Below, one piece after another: positions 34,401 through 42,809 of a DNA stretch of 64,000 nt; positions within the stretch are counted from its first letter, which is position 1; every line of letters begins with the position of its first letter. Origin of the DNA: Exobasidium rhododendri (Eukaryota; Basidiomycota; Exobasidiomycetes; Exobasidiales; Exobasidiaceae). A program made the translations under genes and the position numbers. Below the pieces are notes generated by a model that saw nothing but the letters and a program-made list of their open reading frames with translations, ran no database searches and was not told where the DNA came from. The stretch lies in assembly GCA_026210745.1 (NCBI GenBank), contig CP110631.1:4402001-4466000 (forward strand), in the 5' to 3' direction.

Positions 34401-35976
34401 TCTTCAACCATCCGTAGTGGCGAATGTGATTGGTCAAGTGTTAGTGTCGATCGACAAACGCATCTCTGCCGAATTCAGAAATGTACAGGTGACTGAAGAG
34501 GCAGCTATCGTGAAGATGGTGGCAGCGAAGGAACACTTTGATGACAAATTCAACGCACTCAAGAACGTAGAGTGGAGTGCAAAGGAGCTGGAAGAAGTCA
34601 TTGGGCAGCAGAAGGTGGTATTGGAAGAGCATAAGTTAGCGACTGCGCCACCACCGGAGAAGAAGGAGGTGGCGCCATCCTACAAGGCGAGGATACCCCT
34701 CTTTGGACGAAAGAGTCATCAACCACCGAGCACTCCGACGAATGGTAGAGCTTCGATTGAATCGGTCGACGTTCCAAGTGCAGACGAGGCTGTACCAACA
34801 GAGGCGCCAGGAGTGAAAGAAGAGAGTGAAGCCATCCTCTCGCCGCCCTCGTTGCCAGCAAAGGTGGTCGAAGCGGAGGCAAAAGATGACGCTACTGTGG
34901 AGAGAGTACACGACCAGATTGCACCTCCAACACCTAGCAAAGATACCGTCGACTTGCGGTCGGACTCCCCCTCGCATTCGCAGACAGACGGACTGACTGC
35001 ATCTCCCCGCAGAAGTGTCGAGCAAGGTAGCATCACTCTTACGACCTCTACGCTGCCCACCGTTTCGAAGCAGCCGGAAGTGCCCGTCACGCCGCAGAAG
35101 AGTTCCTTCGAGAGCAGTCTAATTTCTCCGCCTCCTAGTGGAGGACGACTGACGTTGCAACAACGACTGGCAGAAGCTGCCCGCAAGAGGGCTCAGAGTA
35201 ATTCGAGTCGTTCTTCCATCTTGAAAGAGAGTACTGTGGTCACGCCAAGTGTCGAATTTGAAGAAGTCAAGAAGGCAGTTCCGGCAGCAGTGGAACCAGA
35301 GGTAGAGTCAAAGATTCAGGCCGAAACTGCGGAGGTAGGCGATGTGCAAGATGGGCCAGTGACGACGACGAGAAAGGAGGCAACTGCAGAGGATACAATA
35401 ATAGCACAAGTAGAACCACGAGCCGAGCCGAGCAGCAGTGAAAGAGAGGTAGCGGCTGGAGAGGAACGCTCCAAGAAGTCGGAGCAAGACACACCAGTTG
35501 ACGCGAAAGTGACTGTGGATGACCCTCGTACCGTTGTCACCCATCAAGGAAAGGGAGAGGACGGTGCTACGACTGATCTTATCCAACTCGAGCAGAATGC
35601 TGGTGCTGGTGGGGAAGAAGACGAGACAAAGACATCCCATGGGGAAGTCGGAAAGGGGGAAGTCGGAAAGGAGGAGGAGGAACAACAACAACAAACGGAG
35701 GAAGGGAGGAAAGAACACGAGCTCGACAACGGCGAGTATGCTGAAGATCAGAAGAAAGACGTGGAGGGAGCGGTAGCGGCAGCAGTCGAAGAAGAAGAAG
35801 AGGGAGAAGAGGAGGGAGGGGAAAAGGAAGCCGCGGAAGTGGAAAGTTCTGCGACCACCAACATCGTTGAGGAGACTACCGGGGCTGCAAACGGCACCAG
35901 TAATGCTGGCGGGCATGGGAAGGCGGGTAAAGGAAAACGAGGCAAGGGAAAGGGCAAGAAAGGCAAGAAGGGCTGA
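31480..35976 (+). CDS. VPS54: GARP complex subunit Vps54
   Basis: 1498 residues in one exon from the ATG at 31480 (AGCC before ATG); an upstream in-frame GTG is not used as start. A Ser/Gly-rich N-terminus leads to the Vps54 block TVPQIFFAEDFDLGNPYTFDLV (about residue 195) and QEKLSYYSDVVEQHLILEISARSSSFFAALGNLQDLESEA, followed by helical coiled-coil text (LRVIREQAKRREMVERV). The conserved C-terminal domain is at about 890-1000 (MLIEFDKLKRDYQEHQYEIHSKLVAIMSDRLIVH). Vps54 is part of the tether for endosome-to-Golgi vesicles. The last 430 residues are disordered, acidic, and end in a Gly/Lys string (GKAGKGKRGKGKGKKGKKG), making it about 500 residues longer than typical relatives. It was head-to-head with VPS23 before the copia insertion. 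Confidence 0.93.
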   Translation: MAGSSSKQEQGGSNLQRALSPGSPNGSDIGSVTSGLASKTGRRHLVTPNRLGNLHGAGLSSLQLALGEDGVKSGAGATSSLAGFNAISTILNNPNRPQRPIDPNSSRYPPISQSHTDLPRVKRSDYEGYITSTQKEWDRFQRNLKLGSRGKARLEAEDAEGSSGGAEGGKRVRSSPDQMEDDHIAAIGKKNLPPLSTVPQIFFAEDFDLGNPYTFDLVTERYKAAGAVNSISSGDGHALPGSGYDVALNQMLQEKLSYYSDVVEQHLILEISARSSSFFAALGNLQDLESEASQCLQQVELLKGELEDKEEGIAKAGLRVIREQAKRREMVERVEAVGILQMLCERRDLVRLLIQNGEWREGLDIMDLLQDIIEGKDKLSNGDSSLPPHVDLDLASIGAVKAIVPQLEEMKKVISAQLENDLVALLSDDLRKQIGDPEEMASIPPLIDQSSQAKVLESNLGVVILANTDGNTPASSLEKQETVLSAEATDREIELEKRIVDLLDGLIRTHGVEQAVNAYRDVALKATKATLRSYLCCSSKERGFDEERNRLATLLEDDEAASGKGDFKMDSSGIEAASRLRDMEHHQFLDMTRLALSGLMKCIRSVDVQTTVLSRVLAKAGRKEAEEETTLNVVMPLGVSPSLPSTLSTIVSDVCGLAHVLSSRLMSLRSMAHVHLPLGDFLAVFHLCWTFVLQSELICNRMIIGLRGVVLNQAKSWLANFHKIEIEKAARAVEEEMWGQAEVRYDQQKHVDLIVDSATSDPPALVMTVEGPRNVTETEEIGDEKKGDAPSSKTLEIEERQYFVVGATLDVLEQLVGYLKVVINLPFLNTETMGRVVEFSKQFNSRTCQVVLGAGAMRSAGLKNITAKHLALASQSLSIMITLIPYIRETVRRHLSPKQAVMLIEFDKLKRDYQEHQYEIHSKLVAIMSDRLIVHCRAILSIQWNAEESSKDPVKPAADLAKETTTLHKVLSKYLQPSVVANVIGQVLVSIDKRISAEFRNVQVTEEAAIVKMVAAKEHFDDKFNALKNVEWSAKELEEVIGQQKVVLEEHKLATAPPPEKKEVAPSYKARIPLFGRKSHQPPSTPTNGRASIESVDVPSADEAVPTEAPGVKEESEAILSPPSLPAKVVEAEAKDDATVERVHDQIAPPTPSKDTVDLRSDSPSHSQTDGLTASPRRSVEQGSITLTTSTLPTVSKQPEVPVTPQKSSFESSLISPPPSGGRLTLQQRLAEAARKRAQSNSSRSSILKESTVVTPSVEFEEVKKAVPAAVEPEVESKIQAETAEVGDVQDGPVTTTRKEATAEDTIIAQVEPRAEPSSSEREVAAGEERSKKSEQDTPVDAKVTVDDPRTVVTHQGKGEDGATTDLIQLEQNAGAGGEEDETKTSHGEVGKGEVGKEEEEQQQQTEEGRKEHELDNGEYAEDQKKDVEGAVAAAVEEEEEGEEEGGEKEAAEVESSATTNIVEETTGAANGTSNAGGHGKAGKGKRGKGKGKKGKKG

Positions 35977-36161
35977 GGTCAGAAGGAAAGGTGTGTCCCC
36001 CTTCAGTAGAACATCACATCCCCCTTTAGAGGCAAAGGGTAATTGATGGCAACAATCAAACATCAGAGCACATTATGTATTTCTATAATCTCACTACTGG
36101 ACATGCAAGTGCTAGTCCCACCCCCCAATCTGAAGGAGGATACGACACTTCAGAAGACGAT

Positions 36162-38003
36162 CTACGCTGCAGCTGCCACCTTCTCCACAAAGGCAGCCCA
36201 GTCCTGATCCCACTTTGCGAGCGTCATATTTTTCTGCTCTTCCTTCAGCAGTGAATGCGTGATGCTGTTCCGTGCCAGGACGCCAAGACTCGCTAGAGTG
36301 AAATGATGCGATGCAGAAAGTAGTTGATAGAAGTCGGGTGTTAAGCCTGGATTTTGAAATTGGGTAGGATCGTCGTTACTGATGGAGATGGGCACGTTTC
36401 GCGCAAGGAGTGATAGCACTGGATGAGCGGAAGTTGCATTGGTGAAGCGAAGAAGTTGATTGGAGATCGGACACGATTCTACGCAGATCTTTCTTTCCTT
36501 GACCATTTCGATCAGGAGAGGGTGTCGTATCAGACTAAAGCCGTGACCGATCCTTTTTGTTCCGAGTAAGATGGCATCGAACAAATTATCATCCGTCTCA
36601 TCGCCGTCTGATGTCGTCTCACCGGCATGGAGCACGAGCGGCAGATCCAAGTGAAGATCGGCCACTCTCTGCTTCATTCGAAGCAGCTCTGGTGTGTATT
36701 CCCTCAAGGTAACACCTGGATCTTCATGGCCGACCAAGTCGAATCCAACAAGAAGATCCGGGAACTCTTGCTTGAGGGAGATGGCATCTTCGATGTACCA
36801 CCGCACTCCCTCGTTGTCGATGATCCGAACTGTGCTGTAGATCACTTTCGCATCGAAGGTCGTTCCCAGCGGCAACTGACTTTGAACGTCACTCAACGTC
36901 GACTGGAATATTTTCATGAGATCGGAATGCGTTATCGTTGGATGCCCGTGAACATCGACGAACTTTTCCGTAAAGAAGTTGATCCTCGCTTCGACGTAGG
37001 TTACCTTGTCTTCTATAAAGGTTGCAAAGCTCTTCTTGAGGTAGTCTCTCAGTATCGTCTCGTTCTGAGCCAAGCCTGCGATGATCGTGAAGGTGCTGAG
37101 AAATTTCTTCCAGGCTTGCTTTGATGTCCTGATAGGTGGTGAGTAGTCGATGGGAACGGGCGTGAGAGTAATGAGTGAATGTATGTATGCATCGAATGCT
37201 ACTTTTGGTGAAGTGGAATCACCGTAGCACGACAAATCTTCCTCGTAGCCAGGAGGTGCCGGATGGTAGACGTTGCCGTGGGGAAAGCGCGCTCGAAGAG
37301 GATGAAGAGGTACCCAAGTGTTGGGCAGGTATGTCTCTGAAAAGATATCTTGTGTAGACGGTGAAGAAGCGTCAGCCCTTGCATAGCCCTGATCTGATTC
37401 TACACTTCCTTCAGCGGCGAGCAAGCGAAAGAGAATCGTAGACGTGTAAAGAGACGTGCGAGTGAACAGAGGGGCAGAGGACAGCATGTGCAGGTTTGGC
37501 TCTTGCAAAGCTCTGGCAATGACCCATTTTGCATCTACAGTAGCATCCATGTGGCAATGCAAGATGGCACCTTTAGGCATCTGTGGAGGGAGAAGACGAG
37601 GTGGTGAAGAGTTAAAGCTCTGCAAAGCGCCAAGGATGCAGTGTCCTCTAGTACTCACCTCTGCAACGATCTTGTACAGCTCCCCTTCCTTCACGCCCCT
37701 CTCTTTTGCACCCTCCCAGTCCATGCCGATAATCGCACCTAGATCTCCTTCCTTGCTGTAGACGTCAGCTTCCTCTCTTTTCTTCAGTCTCTCGACTACC
37801 GCATTTGCCTTCTTCTCCGTATCCGTCAGACTCCGCATCTTTTCGGCGTCGAATCTTTGCTCCTTCTCCGCTCTTATCAGGTTTGCTCGCATCGTCTGAT
37901 ACGTCTCTTGACTCTTCACCCCATCACTCTTCTCGTTTGGAGTAGGCAGTCGGTTTCCGTCGAGATCTTGCACGACGGCGATATGCGAGCGTACTCCAGA
38001 CAT
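36162..38003 (-). CDS. Adenosine deaminase of the ADGF/ADA2 type
   Basis: Exons 38003-37659 and 37580-36162 give 587 residues. The 78-bp intron has GTGAGT and CTCCACAG ends; it is a multiple of three without a stop, so an unspliced form would also read through. Splicing gives IVAE-MPKGAILHCHMDA, the start of the metallo-deaminase barrel (HxH at residues 123/125, MPKG as in ADA2/CECR1). Other ligands and motifs are LVLHAGETT, KRIGHGFSL, CVESCPISNQLLRF and SNDDPTQF. The reaction is adenosine to inosine. ADA2-type enzymes are usually secreted, but no signal peptide is visible here (MSGVRSHIAVVQDLDG), so this copy is probably intracellular. Its start faces that of the HyuB-like gene 256 bp away. 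Confidence 0.9.
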   Translation of the reverse strand: MSGVRSHIAVVQDLDGNRLPTPNEKSDGVKSQETYQTMRANLIRAEKEQRFDAEKMRSLTDTEKKANAVVERLKKREEADVYSKEGDLGAIIGMDWEGAKERGVKEGELYKIVAEVSTRGHCILGALQSFNSSPPRLLPPQMPKGAILHCHMDATVDAKWVIARALQEPNLHMLSSAPLFTRTSLYTSTILFRLLAAEGSVESDQGYARADASSPSTQDIFSETYLPNTWVPLHPLRARFPHGNVYHPAPPGYEEDLSCYGDSTSPKVAFDAYIHSLITLTPVPIDYSPPIRTSKQAWKKFLSTFTIIAGLAQNETILRDYLKKSFATFIEDKVTYVEARINFFTEKFVDVHGHPTITHSDLMKIFQSTLSDVQSQLPLGTTFDAKVIYSTVRIIDNEGVRWYIEDAISLKQEFPDLLVGFDLVGHEDPGVTLREYTPELLRMKQRVADLHLDLPLVLHAGETTSDGDETDDNLFDAILLGTKRIGHGFSLIRHPLLIEMVKERKICVESCPISNQLLRFTNATSAHPVLSLLARNVPISISNDDPTQFQNPGLTPDFYQLLSASHHFTLASLGVLARNSITHSLLKEEQKNMTLAKWDQDWAAFVEKVAAAA

Positions 38004-38259
38004 GATGGTCAAGGCGATCTAAAGACACCTGCGAGTGACTCGAGAGAGATAGACTTCTTCCTAAGCTACAACGTCCTTCCCTTTTCTCTGCATGGCGTAG
38101 ATACGCTAGACACTTAAGCTTTCGAGCAGGCCGTGCACAAACCACGCGTGATGGCGGCGAAAAAGGCCGAGAAGAGGGTCTGCTCCCTCTTCACACCATC
38201 CAACCTTCACGCCTTTCATCGGCACGCAGTGTAGCGTCATAAGAAGAAACCTTACTGCG
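38004..38259. promoter_or_regulatory. Divergent promoter, adenosine deaminase / HyuB-like gene
   Basis: The 256 bp between the two ATGs. No coding sequence for a HyuA half is present here. Confidence 0.4.
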
Positions 38260-40168
38260 ATGGCATCCACCAAAGCGGAGGCGGATCCGATCCTTCTCTC
38301 GCTCTTTGCTGCTCGCTTTATGAGTGTAGCAGAGGCAATGGGAAGATCACTGCAGCAGACATCAATCAGCACCAACATCAAGGAGCGGCTTGATTTCAGT
38401 TGTGCTCTCTTTTCTCCTGATGGCGGTCTAGTGGCCAATGCTCCACACTTGCCTGTTCACCTGGGATCAATGAGCTTTGCAGTGCAGTACCAGATTGCAC
38501 GATTGAAAGAAGGAAAACATGGTGGAGATCAAGACGAGGATAAGGGCATCAATAAAGGGGATGTGATTTTAGCAAATCATCCTAGCGCTGGTGGTAGTCA
38601 TCTACCAGACATGACGTGCATAACTCCCGTCTTTGATGAAGAGGGCAAAGAGATCATCTTCTTCACAGCGAGTAGAGGTCATCATGCTGGTGAGGGAACT
38701 CGTCAGAAGGTGAGCTTAGTGTAGCCAAGATGCTCACTCCCCCATTCTCTCTCTCTCTAGATATTGGAGGTATCCTTCCCGGAAGTATGCCACCTACTTC
38801 TAAGGACATCTTCGAGGAAGGCGCGCAGATCAAGTCATTCAAGATTGTCAAGAAGGGGGTGTTTGATCGAAAGGGCTTGCTCTTCCACCTTTGCGAAGAG
38901 CCGGCAAAGTATCCAGGCTGCAGTGGAACTAGATGCCTGCGAGATGTAGAGAGTGACCTGCAGGCTCAGATAGCTGCAAATCAGAAGGGCATCAATCTGA
39001 TACACGGCCTTGTGGAGGAGTGGGGTCTGAAGACTGTCCAGGATGTAAGTGGAGAGACTTGGCAAGTGTTGGGGCCCCTGGAGAATGTCTGCTGATGTCT
39101 TTCGATTCGGGAATGGTGCAGTACATGCAATTTATTCGAAGCAATGCCGAACTGGCCGTACGAAACCTGCTCAAGGAGGTTTCCAGGAAGCAAGGCACGA
39201 AGGAGCTTCAGGCCATCGACTACATGGACGATGGTTCACCAATTCAACTGAAAGTGACGATCAATGCCGAGGACGGTTCCGCAATTTTCGACTTTGAAGG
39301 CACCGGTCCAGAAGTTCATGCGAACCACAATTGTCCGAAGAGTGTCGTCTATAGCGCCATCATCTACTGTCTGCGAGCAATGGTAGATCAGGAGATTCCA
39401 CTGAATCAAGGGTGCTTGGTTCCCATCCATGTGAAAATACCAGAAGGAAGCTTCCTAGATCCGAGTGATACCGCTGCGGTCGTGGGAGGGAACGTACTTA
39501 CGAGCCAGCGGATCACCGATGTAGTACTCAAGGCATTCAGTGCATGTGCAGCAAGTCAAGGCGATTGTAACAACCTGACGTTTGGTTTAGGTGGTACAGA
39601 CGAACAAGGAAACCACATCGAAGGGTTCGGGTATTACGAAACAATCGCAGGTGGAAGTGGTGCAGGACCAAGTTGGCACGGTACAAGTGGCATCCATACA
39701 CACATGACAAATACTCGAATCACAGATCCAGAAATCATGGAAAGGAGATATCCTGTTGTGCTGCGACAATTCTCACTGCGAGAAGGAAGCGGTGGTCAAG
39801 GAGAGTTCAGAGGAGGAGATGGCGTGATTCGAGAGATTGAATTCTTATCGAAGCAGATCCAAGTCAGTATTTTGAGTGAAAGGCGAGTCTTTAGGCCATT
39901 TGGAATGCAAGGTGGAGAGGATGCGAAAGGCGGAGTGAATGTTTGGGTTCGTAATCAGGACGGAAAGCAGCGCAACATCAATCTGGGAGGGAAGACGACG
40001 GCGAAATTCAAACGCAATGATCGGATCATCATCAACACACCGGGTGGAGGAGGCTGGGGTAGAGTCGACGATGGCAAAACGGAGGCCAAGGACGATCCTC
40101 AAACACATCAGCACGGTACTCATAGAGGTTCCTTGCTAGAAAGGATGCAGACCGCCCTGGGTGCATAG
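38260..40168 (+). CDS. Hydantoinase B / 5-oxoprolinase beta-type protein (stand-alone half)
   Basis: Exons 38260-38689, 38761-39044 and 39122-40168 join to 586 residues. The text follows the HyuB half of eukaryotic 5-oxoprolinase: [43 protein letters not shown] near the start, [44 protein letters not shown] (restored by splicing), [27 protein letters not shown] and [21 protein letters not shown] text near the end. Fungal 5-oxoprolinases are normally about 1290 residues with an ATP-binding HyuA half first. Here only the second half is present, starting almost exactly at the domain border. It may pair with a HyuA protein encoded elsewhere, or hydrolyse a different ring amide. Function beyond the family is not known. 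Confidence 0.88.
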
Positions 40169-40326
40169 CTTCGACTCGCTCGCAGCTCGTCTCTTTCCCT
40201 ACCCTACCCGTGCTCCCTTCCTGTTCGCCTTGCAATCCCGAGAGTTCTCTGCCTCCGCCCGAATTTGTATCTGTACAAACGTATGTGTCATAAATGTGAT
40301 TGTCATTTCGTACGATTGGGGAGTGT

Positions 40327-41321
40327 CTACTCTTCCATGGGGACAGCGTCGCCTACTGTACCGCCCCCACCAGCTGCTGAAGTGTTTCCGTCCCCCGTCG
40401 ATTGCTGTCCTTGACGTTGTTCCATCTTGTCCATCCATTGACGTAATGGCTCTCCCTCGATGATGTGGAACTTTTGTGCTCCTCTTGATTCTTGTGAAGA
40501 GGCGTCCGCGTCTGCATTAGGACCGACGACAGACAACGACACTGCTTCTAGTTCAAGCTGTGGTGTGAGGGAGAGGAGTGATCAGGGAAAGGACAAATCT
40601 GCACTCCACTGGTATACTCACCTCCTTGCCTTGTTGTAGTGTGTCCCGAAGTGCGTATAGGCCTTGCATGATCAGCTCGTCCAGTGTCATGTCCTTGAAG
40701 GAGTCATACTTCATCTCCAAGAAGGTTTTTGCACTCTGACTCCTTGCACCTAATGCCATAGCATAATATTCGAAGCAGTTTGCTGTCGGCGAAAATTCGT
40801 AAAGGTGTGGTCCCTGACTATCAACACCGATGACGAGGAAACCGACTCCGTAGGGGCGCTTTTCGTAAGACATCGTGTTCAACTGAGCTCGATCAGATAG
40901 CGCTGATATTAGTCTTGAAACTGGCAGCGGTCTCGAATACACCAGACGAGATGATAGAGCAAGTTGCCTCATGTAATTGGAAAGAACTCTTGCATCACTT
41001 GTCAAGCCGGCGAATCCCATCCCAATGTGATTATCGATTCGTAGCATCTTCTTTTGGTAGCTTGCAAGTTCGCTCGGTGCTCTCTTGAGTGCAACAAGGA
41101 TGGCATGTGTATTTGATCGCAGCCCAACGACTGCCGAACCCTGCTTAACGGCTTCCAGAGCATACTCAACTTGATGAAGACGACCCTGAGGTGAGACTGA
41201 GATTGACGGAGACAGCACGTCAAAGAAGGATGAATCAGCACGACGCATGGCGAGGTAGACTCAAGGAGCAGCATCGATACTCACAAACGGTGTTTTCGCT
41301 GTCGTACGTATTACGGAACAT
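40327..41321 (-). CDS. PRE5: 20S proteasome alpha6 subunit
   Basis: Exons 41321-41285 (MFRNTYDSENTV), 41196-40622 and 40557-40327 join to 280 residues. FSPQGRLHQVEYALEAVKQGSAVVGLRSNTHAILVALKR is the N-terminal alpha-subunit signature and matches the PRE5/PSMA1 type, with RPYGVGFLVIGVD and ALGARSQSAKTFLE further on. It is a structural subunit of the proteasome outer ring, with no active-site threonine. The last exon adds an acidic, Gly/Ser-rich tail of about 40 residues, common in this subunit. The tiny 37-nt first exon was placed by splice signals and its MFRN start, typical of PSMA1. It is convergent with the HyuB-like gene and divergent from TRAX. Confidence 0.94.
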
Positions 41322-41646
41322 GATGGCCAGCTGTTCAATGGGCAGGCGAAAGAGGGCGATGAAGTAGCGCTCGCAGTTGCTCAGAACGTCAGTTAAACAG
41401 GCTTGACTTGTCGACTAGTTGCAATTAGAACGCGTACACTATAAGAGCGATGATGAACAAAGTCGTCCTTCGCAAGCTGCACAAGGTGATCGGTAGACAA
41501 GTGGAGAGGTGACACGTGAGTAGTAGAATACCGTAGGAGTGCACGGGCTTTGATCGACCATGTTGCATGCAATAGGGTGCTGCTTGGCCAACCGTACTTA
41601 CACATCTACATTCCGTTCATTTGGCTGTAGTTCAAATGAGCATGTG
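41322..41646. promoter_or_regulatory. Divergent promoter, PRE5 / TRAX
   Basis: 325 bp between the two ATGs. An in-frame ATG at 41560 could extend TRAX by 29 residues, but that extension shows no family similarity. Confidence 0.4.
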
Positions 41647-42697
41647 ATGTCGAGGCGGCAGATAGAGATACAGAGCAGCTTTCAAAACTTTCAGCAAGAG
41701 ATCGATGAATACAACGATCGAAGAGAAAGACTGATCAAGGCTTCTCGAGACATTACCACTGCTTCCAAGCGCCTCATCTTTCACCTCCATCGATTCCCTC
41801 ACCAATCCCTCCAGACAACACAATTTCACGATACAGCTGCAAGATCGATAGCTGCTGAGAAATTTCTTTCAGAAGCGCATATAAAGAGGGATGAGATAGT
41901 CCAACTCATCTTACAAACGTCCCAGAGGGAAGGCTTTTGTAGCGAGCACGACCACGACAACGATGAGAAAAGTAAACGAGACGTAGAGATCGGCAGAGCA
42001 ACTCGCTATGAAAGGGCAATTGGAAGCGGTTTAGAAGAGTTTGTGAGGCATCAGAAGGCGCTGGTGGCTTTGTTCTTTTCTAGTACTAATACTCACTTTT
42101 TCGCGCAGGTGGAAGCAATTTCTTTCATGCACTTTTTAGAGCACACTTCGCTGATCACTCTCGCTCAAGTACAAGCCCTCTTTATGCAAGGTGACAAGGT
42201 TCTGTTCCCTGTGCCTATCTTCCGTTATCTGCTAGGTCTATGTGATTTGACTGGTGAGCTGATGCGATTCGCCACAAATGCAGTTGGATCGGGTGAAGCT
42301 GGTGACGTTGTTGTGCTCGTCTTGAATCTAATCCGAGACTTGAGGAGCGGTGAGTCGGGTAGGAGAGATCGCAAGTCTTTCACTCTCACTGACACAACTG
42401 CTTCCATCGTAGGCCTGGATCCCTTTGTTCCGTTGATCAAAGACATGAAGAAGAAGCAGACAGTCACGACGCAATCCATGAGGAAGATCGAAGACGGTGA
42501 GGATGCAAAGCTGCTCCTGTTAAAGCGAGCCATGTGACTGAATGCGTACCTTTCTTTCTGTGTTCTCAGTCTCTTATGCCATCAAGGTGCGAAGCTCGGA
42601 GTTCGGCACTGACTCTGCTGCACTACAAGAGATGGTTCGGAGATCACTAGCGTCTGATACGAGGCGAGAAGAAGAGGGCACGGAGGAGGGCGGCTGA
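41647..42697 (+). CDS. Translin-associated factor X (TRAX)
   Basis: Four exons, 41647-42042, 42109-42349, 42413-42496 and 42570-42697, give 282 residues. The translin fold starts FQNFQQEIDEYNDRRERLIKASRDITTASKRLIFHLHR; splicing of a 66-bp intron restores GLEEFVEAISFMHF, and later come YLLGLCDLTGELMRFATNAVGSG and the C-terminal KIEDVSYAIKVRSSEFG. These match TRAX (TSNAX), partner of translin in the C3PO endoribonuclease that removes the passenger strand in RNA interference and trims tRNA. Two of the introns (66 and 63 bp) are multiples of three and free of stops. The tail is acidic (TRREEEGTEEGG). The 3' end faces the membrane-protein gene 112 bp away. Confidence 0.92.
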
Positions 42698-42809
42698 GGA
42701 AACAGGGACACCCCAGAAGCAAGCAAATGTACCAATAGACGCAGAGTGAGGCAATGTCAGCCTACTCTCGACGAAGATGTGATGATTGGGATATGCTATA
42801 TTTGCTATA

